Assembly (NCBI RefSeq): GCF_016743215.1
Contig: NZ_VRZC01000004.1
Span: 1-64,000, forward strand
Source: Geminocystis sp. GBBB08
GTDB taxonomy: Bacteria > Cyanobacteriota > Cyanobacteriia > Cyanobacteriales > Cyanobacteriaceae
Direction: 5' to 3'
DNA length: 64,000 bases
The translations under genes were made by a program, and so were the position numbers. This document shows, piece by piece, positions 60,201 to 64,000 of the stretch. A model generated the notes under the pieces. The model did no database searches. It saw only the letters and a list, made by a program, of their open reading frames with translations, and had not been told where the DNA came from. The stretch's first letter is position 1; the number at the start of each line of letters is the position of its first letter.

Positions 60201-63200
60201 CGTAAAAGAATTTTCTGCTGTGCCGTTAGATGAGGGTAAAATTGAGCCAGTGAAAGAATAGAGAGGATTGATATTGTTATTGGCAAAAACATAAACCTTG
60301 CCTACGGATGCCGATGTGTTGCTAGGGAATAAATTTTGATTGTCTTGAGGAAAAGAGTCAACTCCTACCCATTGATTAGCAACACTAGCTTGAAAAGAGG
60401 GTGCACCCACAATTAAGTCATCCACAAGGGTATTTTTAGAAAAACTTTGCCCACCCTTTGCCTTAGAAACGGTTAAAGCATACCCAAGATTTTCTTTACC
60501 TGTGCCAGTATAAAAAGTCGTTGCCGTAGTGTCACCATCATAGGCAATGGAAACTAAACCATCTCCATTATTCGCCCCCGGAGTGCCAATAGCAATATCT
60601 GCATTACCAGTGCCATTGAAGTTACCTACCGCCACTGCTAAACCAAAATACCCTCCCTCTACAGGGGGATTAATCACATAACCGATATTACTGGAATTGT
60701 TACTACCATCAGAAAAGCTATTGTCAGAATTGATAGTAATAGTTTTACCTCTATTATTGGCTAAATAACTGCTTTTGATAACATAGACAACCCCCTTGTT
60801 GGGCGCACCAATAATTAAATCGTCTTTACCATCACCATCTACATCACCCGTAGCTAAACTCATGGGAAAGTCACTATTGGCTTGTCCACCATCAATGATA
60901 CCATTGATCAAAATACCGTTAGGATTGCCTGATAAGTCTGTGGTAGTAAGAGGGTTATTTTCCTTACCGGCTAAAACATTACTATCACCGAATAGTATCT
61001 GAATTGTGCCATTATTGAGAATGGATCCATCACTCTTGGTATAACCTCGATTACCCACGATAACATCTATTGTGCCGTCTCCATCTAAATCACCGTTACT
61101 GAGGATATAACCGATGGAAGGGTTATCGGTATTGATGATAACACCACTGTCGATAAGGGCTAAACTAGAATCGTTAGCTTCGGTAATTGTGGCGATACCT
61201 AATACTTGATTCGAGTTAACGGTTGTGGGTTCGCTGGTGACATCTGCACTGTTGATACTTTGGGGAGTGCTACCATTGATAGAATACTGAAAGTTAGAGA
61301 GATTGCTATTACTACCATCGATAAATAAGTCAAGGTTAACATTGGGGCTTAAAATGGTGTAGTCAAATTCGCCATCGGGATTGAGAGGATTAAGTAATGT
61401 TTCTCCTTGCACAACTCCTAACTGATTACTTTTAGTATTGCCAACACTATTATTGCCAACACTCCAAGTTAAGGTATTCCCATTACTATCTTGAGCGGTA
61501 ATTTCGATCGAAATTATTTTAGTACCAGTTTGCTGATTTTGTAAATTGAGGGGTAGGTAAATATCTGGGATGCCGTTGGGATAAATATAACTATTCTTGT
61601 TAGCAGACAAATTAGAAACAATATCCCATTGTGGTTTATTAGCGTCTGATAGTTGAGTAGCGGTTACTTTATAGTTAGGGATGATTTGACTAGGGGTGTC
61701 GGTTTCGTCATCGATGAAGGCATAATAAGTATTTGGTCCGGGGGGCAAAGGTGCGATATACTGAGCAGAATATTTACTGCCAATATCTGTACCATCCCCA
61801 GATAAGATACTAATTAATTGTTCTCCTGTTAAGCTAGGGATATTATTACTATTCAAGTCACTAGGAATAAAATCGCTATAGTCGAGAATTTTGTTATAAA
61901 AGGCTACCTCATCAAGATAAAGATTATCGTTACCTCCTCCTAGGGTTAAGTTAGTAGTAGAGGGAAGGGTAAAGTCAATATTATTTTGAGTAACTACAGG
62001 TTGCCCATTGAGATATAAAATTACTGTATCACTTCGTCCATCATAGGTGGCAACAAAATAATTCCATGTGTTGAGGTTAATAAGGGAGTCAGGAGAGATA
62101 TTTTGATTGTCGATGTTAAGGGTTAACTCTAAGGATTGACTGAGACTTAAACTAAATAACCCCTCCATAGAAGCAATATTGAGAGTCTCATTGGGATTAT
62201 TAGGAATTTTGAACCATAGTTCGATCGAGAAAGAATTACCACTAATCAAATCTAAGTCTTCTGCAAGGGTAAGACTACTACCATTATTAAACAAAACAGC
62301 AGGGTTTTTATCCCCCTTATTCGTAGTAGTGTTTTCTAATGCTCCTGTCTGATTATAATTAACTGTATCATTATAAATGCCGTTGCCCCCTGCTCCCCAA
62401 GTTCCGCTATTATTAGCTACAGTGCCAGTGTTTTCAGCAAGACGAAAATATAAAAGAGGGTTTCCTTGCAAGGTTAACTCACTATAGGATACTTGTTGAG
62501 TTTCTGTCCAAAAAATGGCAGTTTTGCCGTTTATATTAGCAATTTCTAACTCCGTTAAAGGATCGGGTGTCGCATCTTGATATAATAATTGTGGCTCACT
62601 CCAGATACCATTACCCTGACTATTGTATGCTAAACTTGACCAATAAATATTAGTGTCCTCATCGGTATAGTTTAACCATGCGGCGATGAGTTGATTATTT
62701 TCCCCCATACCTAAAACTATCTTACCTTCTGAGCCTTCTTGGGATACTAAAGGAGAAGCGATACTCCATTGTTGGGTATTGGCGTTATAAATAGAGTAGT
62801 AAATATCGGATTGACTTAAACTCTCGTTGATAACATCTATTTGATTATCGCTGTAAAATTCGCCCGGGGTTAAGCTAGTGGGAATATCACTCATATCCGC
62901 ATTAACCCACATCACCACATTATTACCGTTTTGATCTAATCCTGCAACGGGATTAAAATTCAAGCCTTTTGAGCCGATAATACTGCTAAGATTTGATAGT
63001 AAAGCATCCCCTGAAGGTGTGAAGCCATATTTTATGACTGTGGTGGGAGTAGTAGGAGAAGTAATAACAGGTTGATTATTAAAGTTGGTAACAGTGCCGT
63101 GATTACCTGTTAATTGTTGTTGCGGTGAGACGGGATTGCCGTTAATGGTGGTGGTATAGTCAACCGTTACTAAATCTCCAGCACCGATTAAGTTACTTCC

Positions 63201-64000
63201 TGACGGAGGAATCACGTTTAATGTTACTGTGTTACCATTGACGGTGGGTTCGTTAAATAATTGATAGTTAACGCCGTTATTTTCAATGGTGAATTGACTT
63301 TCAATGGGGTTGCCGGTTAATGCTTGGTTAAATACTAAGGTAATTCGATTCAAGTTTTGTCCACTGACATTGGCCACGATGCTCCCCGCCCCTAGTAAAA
63401 TGGGAGGATTAGTCTTATTAGTGGTGTTGGTGAGATTTAAGTCGGTAAACTCGTTAATCCATAGATTTGTATTGGTGGCATCTGTTAAGTATAAATTGCC
63501 CGTGTTGCTAGTTGATGATAGGCTATAACTAATTTGAATTTGGGCATCTTCTGGTATAGTTTCATCGAGGATTAAGGTGATACTATTACCTGAAATAGAG
63601 GGTGCACCATCAACATTGTAAGTGTTTCCTTGGGTATCAGTAACGGTAAATTGACTGGCTTGAGGTATAGAATCGGCTTGAAGATTCTCCACGAAATTAA
63701 GAGTTATTATATCCCCATTAATGAAACCGCCAATAGGTTCGATCGGTGGTACTTCTGCCACCCAAGCCATTAATACCTCTCCTGTTTTTGTTAAGGAAAG
63801 AGTGGGGTTGCTATCTTGCCCTAAATCCGCTTCAATATTACCGAGAATGGATTGAGTGTTAAATTGCGGAGGCTCGATTCCTGTCACTAAAGAATTTATT
63901 TTAATCTCATTACCGTTATTTTGATAGTCAATGACAACATTTTCATTATCCGTGAGATTCTCATTAATAATTAACTCTACTCCTTGAGATTTTATTCTTA
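54297..64000 (-). CDS. Giant multidomain extracellular protein, 5' end outside window
   Basis: Over 3230 residues are visible; the frame is open to the right edge (ELIINENLTDNENVVIDYQN upstream of GTG 63887), so the true start is outside. From the N-terminal side: SwmB/Ig-like strands (around 63900-63100), LamG-like domain (62400-61900), repeated FG-GAP blocks such as GDVDGDGKDDLIIGAPN (61100-56550) interleaved with Asp-box beta-propeller motifs (SSDNGQTW, STDGGNTW), an RTX-like GGEGNDKIY (about 56430), a bulb-lectin QTDGNFVLY (55870), a Calx-beta domain (55400-55150) and three DUF5648-like repeats (YLYVGEEERESILSNY, AGETESESI, YTGQPETNNVI). The parts bind calcium and sugars, which fits a secreted adhesin or surface-layer protein. 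Export may be type I, as no N-terminus is visible. Confidence 0.9.
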   Translation of the reverse strand, partial: RIKSQGVELIINENLTDNENVVIDYQNNGNEIKINSLVTGIEPPQFNTQSILGNIEADLGQDSNPTLSLTKTGEVLMAWVAEVPPIEPIGGFINGDIITLNFVENLQADSIPQASQFTVTDTQGNTYNVDGAPSISGNSITLILDETIPEDAQIQISYSLSSTSNTGNLYLTDATNTNLWINEFTDLNLTNTTNKTNPPILLGAGSIVANVSGQNLNRITLVFNQALTGNPIESQFTIENNGVNYQLFNEPTVNGNTVTLNVIPPSGSNLIGAGDLVTVDYTTTINGNPVSPQQQLTGNHGTVTNFNNQPVITSPTTPTTVIKYGFTPSGDALLSNLSSIIGSKGLNFNPVAGLDQNGNNVVMWVNADMSDIPTSLTPGEFYSDNQIDVINESLSQSDIYYSIYNANTQQWSIASPLVSQEGSEGKIVLGMGENNQLIAAWLNYTDEDTNIYWSSLAYNSQGNGIWSEPQLLYQDATPDPLTELEIANINGKTAIFWTETQQVSYSELTLQGNPLLYFRLAENTGTVANNSGTWGAGGNGIYNDTVNYNQTGALENTTTNKGDKNPAVLFNNGSSLTLAEDLDLISGNSFSIELWFKIPNNPNETLNIASMEGLFSLSLSQSLELTLNIDNQNISPDSLINLNTWNYFVATYDGRSDTVILYLNGQPVVTQNNIDFTLPSTTNLTLGGGNDNLYLDEVAFYNKILDYSDFIPSDLNSNNIPSLTGEQLISILSGDGTDIGSKYSAQYIAPLPPGPNTYYAFIDDETDTPSQIIPNYKVTATQLSDANKPQWDIVSNLSANKNSYIYPNGIPDIYLPLNLQNQQTGTKIISIEITAQDSNGNTLTWSVGNNSVGNTKSNQLGVVQGETLLNPLNPDGEFDYTILSPNVNLDLFIDGSNSNLSNFQYSINGSTPQSINSADVTSEPTTVNSNQVLGIATITEANDSSLALIDSGVIINTDNPSIGYILSNGDLDGDGTIDVIVGNRGYTKSDGSILNNGTIQILFGDSNVLAGKENNPLTTTDLSGNPNGILINGIIDGGQANSDFPMSLATGDVDGDGKDDLIIGAPNKGVVYVIKSSYLANNRGKTITINSDNSFSDGSNNSSNIGYVINPPVEGGYFGLAVAVGNFNGTGNADIAIGTPGANNGDGLVSIAYDGDTTATTFYTGTGKENLGYALTVSKAKGGQSFSKNTLVDDLIVGAPSFQASVANQWVGVDSFPQDNQNLFPSNTSASVGKVYVFANNNINPLYSFTGSILPSSNGTAENSFTGSALASDDWDGDAIKDLAISAPGSDTNDGLVYVLKGGSVTSGDLDYISNLIILGGLQFGEAGSVITSAGDVNGDTYEDFLITAPQGAMGAGQGYVLFGPLNLNDVGTLFDLNVTATDNKKTFLLNSNQPYQSVGSSATAIGDVNNDTLDDFMITAPNAQQLYVVYGHPWLADDVSIKLADISSDNGFVIDGDLYNTFTSTDIPVNQQQLNTTPSLTSNNGILYLAYKGNDNNNIYLTTSSDNGQTWNPAIGLPSGMTTTSPPSITFYNGVLYLAYQGIDNNDINITYSTDNGQTWSNQYQISGQTTQTTPTLVVYQGELLTLFTSNDSGSRLVYVHSNNPQSSNSWSSSVNILTQSGSGNQTSPSALSATVLDDTLYIGYQGGTSTSPNNNYITSSNGTNLDNLSWNVSEQTSIKATGQIGLTSDDENLYLTYRDINNKIYVGKSTNGNNWSLFNNIPNQLTSFSPTATVLDDELIIASADTNSAIEITSSGLPYVLIGGGTITEILGDINGDGFADVFSGGDDGGVIVFGSSTKNLLDGSLSNDLIISAFSYSLKDIISLGDFNGDGLQDFGVVDEGNNFYLQLGSSNLNSLGTLSLSNPNLTGLDQAFAVGDYNGDGYDDVGIVSSDNSSKIILGNSDGNFDHNVQFTIIVNGSLPNNLDKISLEGIGDINGDGYKDIGTGFAQSNLTIQDGFSGQFTTYLGSNPSVNPTTNIIVPPSTNSLSDTLNNNNWSSFDIPNQQSPAPPGFAVYQGYLYMTFKGNTNNSIYVMRSKDGFNWEDEVVLTSLNTPYSPSLVVFDDQLYLIHTTNETIYITPFTGDDESISFGQYTALITNAGTSPTPVVFNNKVYIFYIAEGDDQINYITLSDPANVTEYGYDEFNHISGQQSYDKVGVTVIPSSANNGAGNLLVTYKDSRGESIYVTTFNGSSWSSGKTIPNQETTDGPSSVTVNNTVYVFYEATNPNDLRYVTSTDGGNTWSSSEAIPNQLLNLGASAVFFKENIYVGFSSQAESNNPLSVSVSNPIYNTNQTQQLGQQLHSIGDFNGDGIEDFAVLASGYIANLGIMENNVLKNNQGAILIYYGNVNGISNSAQPDVVLVNPPVTDSKSLFYEINSFTPIGDINADGYDDIAIASPTTNSNEGSIFVVFGSSNWQSTYSATNPFNLGSLSTNQSNGSNVNGFLITGLPSSQAGISMSGGEDVNGDGFSDFTIGAPGNNDNLTYVIFGSDFNNTVNQTGTIGNDRMIGTLTGESFLGGEGNDKIYTNGGIDVVYASQGDDFVTVHDTYFRRLDGGTGIDTLKFNGYNGQDWDLTTLSPSSRLGNFEILDIENYGANTLTLNSLTVTQLSSTNTITVLMDENDIVNLSADFSYNDTIYQDNQTFYQYTSSQSSAKVLLNRHVEQTNTVQLLLNEEGSLVLLSESGEQIWTAEKDGQQVTDAVQVLMQTDGNFVLYNTLQPVDVPGDAEFALWASDTVGNPGGYLQLGADGGLYIKNSAGEILTTLNTGNANITDFVTFSQQQELLNNQSLISEGEVIANVTFNAPLTNTPQPILNPEVSSQISSQKQNTALFAMDESGNIGAVSTSLSSSDNINNTPTRLSVSNPIANEADGKIEFVIQRTGNLDKYVQFHYITQDGRGKAGSDYHPVLGRAVFQPGESSKTISVVLPLDDVYTGTREFGLLVTKEKESHTPLTDEFNLYVNPSDGQIRNWNHIIKEQPHSIMGGILEFRVTTTEGKGEIKLYFEGEKEFNSYYILNNETQKYEPFTFNGTTGAEFFDEDGDNKYEGVILHLQDGDKFDLDGVENGLAFKRGFFSNGETPEILLDTPMYRFRSLDTQGSYLYVGEEERESILSNYSNNFIEEGLAFYVSDTPEDGLIAFNRFRNSSLVGYIYAGETESESIRANYPQFIEEGIAFYAYGADSQMADNITRFQNNTGGAYLYTGQPETNNVITNYANSFNFEGLAFESLLV

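Noticed and set aside
63885-63887. GTG 63887 as the start of the giant protein
   Set aside because: The same frame stays open to the window edge and the upstream residues fit the end of another Ig-like domain.

Overview
The window is a low-GC cyanobacterial chromosome segment, best fitting the unicellular Geminocystis/Cyanobacterium-like group. The evidence is the chlorophyll gene chlH, the photosystem I factor btpA, ferredoxin-nitrite reductase nirA behind an NtcA-type promoter, hemL with its plant-type C5 pathway role, a CYP120-like P450, and many HIP1 octamers (GCGATCGC). No tRNA, rRNA or CRISPR array was seen.

Region 1 (1-10.8 kb) is a type III-B (Cmr) CRISPR effector operon without a visible array. 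An IS5-family element runs off the left edge, and its end lies inside cmr2 (cas10), leaving only the C-terminal part with the GGDD motif. Next come cmr3, a cmr4 that appears to lack the RNA-slicing aspartate, cmr5, and a cmr6-cmr1 fusion. Two bases later the operon continues with xisH, xisI and a second xisI, then a CARF-like/HEPN effector, an orphan antitoxin-like gene and a polynucleotide-kinase/WYL fusion. Read together, this looks like a Cmr variant built for signalling rather than slicing, now damaged by the insertion.

Region 2 (10.9-19.2 kb) holds a membrane-anchored GTPase, phosphoglucomutase, a lipoprotein, a MacB-type ABC ATPase, a toxin-antitoxin (TA) pair and an agmatinase-family ureohydrolase with a strong terminator. 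Region 3 (19.3-23.2 kb) is chlH, which carries in-frame insertions that look like intergenic repeats.

Region 4 (23.2-27.1 kb) is a toxin-antitoxin island: yoeB with its antitoxin, a higBA locus whose higB is split by a 117-bp MITE, an antitoxin remnant, a PIN pair and a DUF433/DUF5615 pair. The MITE end is identical over 17 bp to the end of the IS in cmr2. Removing it together with one TATA copy restores the HigB frame across the junction exactly.

Region 5 (27.2-37.9 kb) has the P450, two tandem paralogous Cache-HAMP-PAS-HisKA-HATPase-REC hybrid kinases separated by four perfect-period 11-bp repeats, a frameshifted transposase remnant and repeat-rich DNA. Region 6 (38-44.3 kb) is nirA, a dicarboxylate/amino-acid symporter and a TRAP transporter, suggesting nitrogen and organic-acid uptake. 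Region 7 (44.7-54.2 kb) is mostly housekeeping (hemL, btpA, a DHH-CBS-tRNA nucleotidyltransferase fusion, gatA) with a small TA pair and a Uma2 pseudogene.

Region 8 (54.3 kb to the right edge) is one giant secreted-type protein with Ig-like, LamG, FG-GAP, Asp-box, RTX, bulb-lectin, Calx-beta and DUF5648-like modules. Its start lies outside the window.
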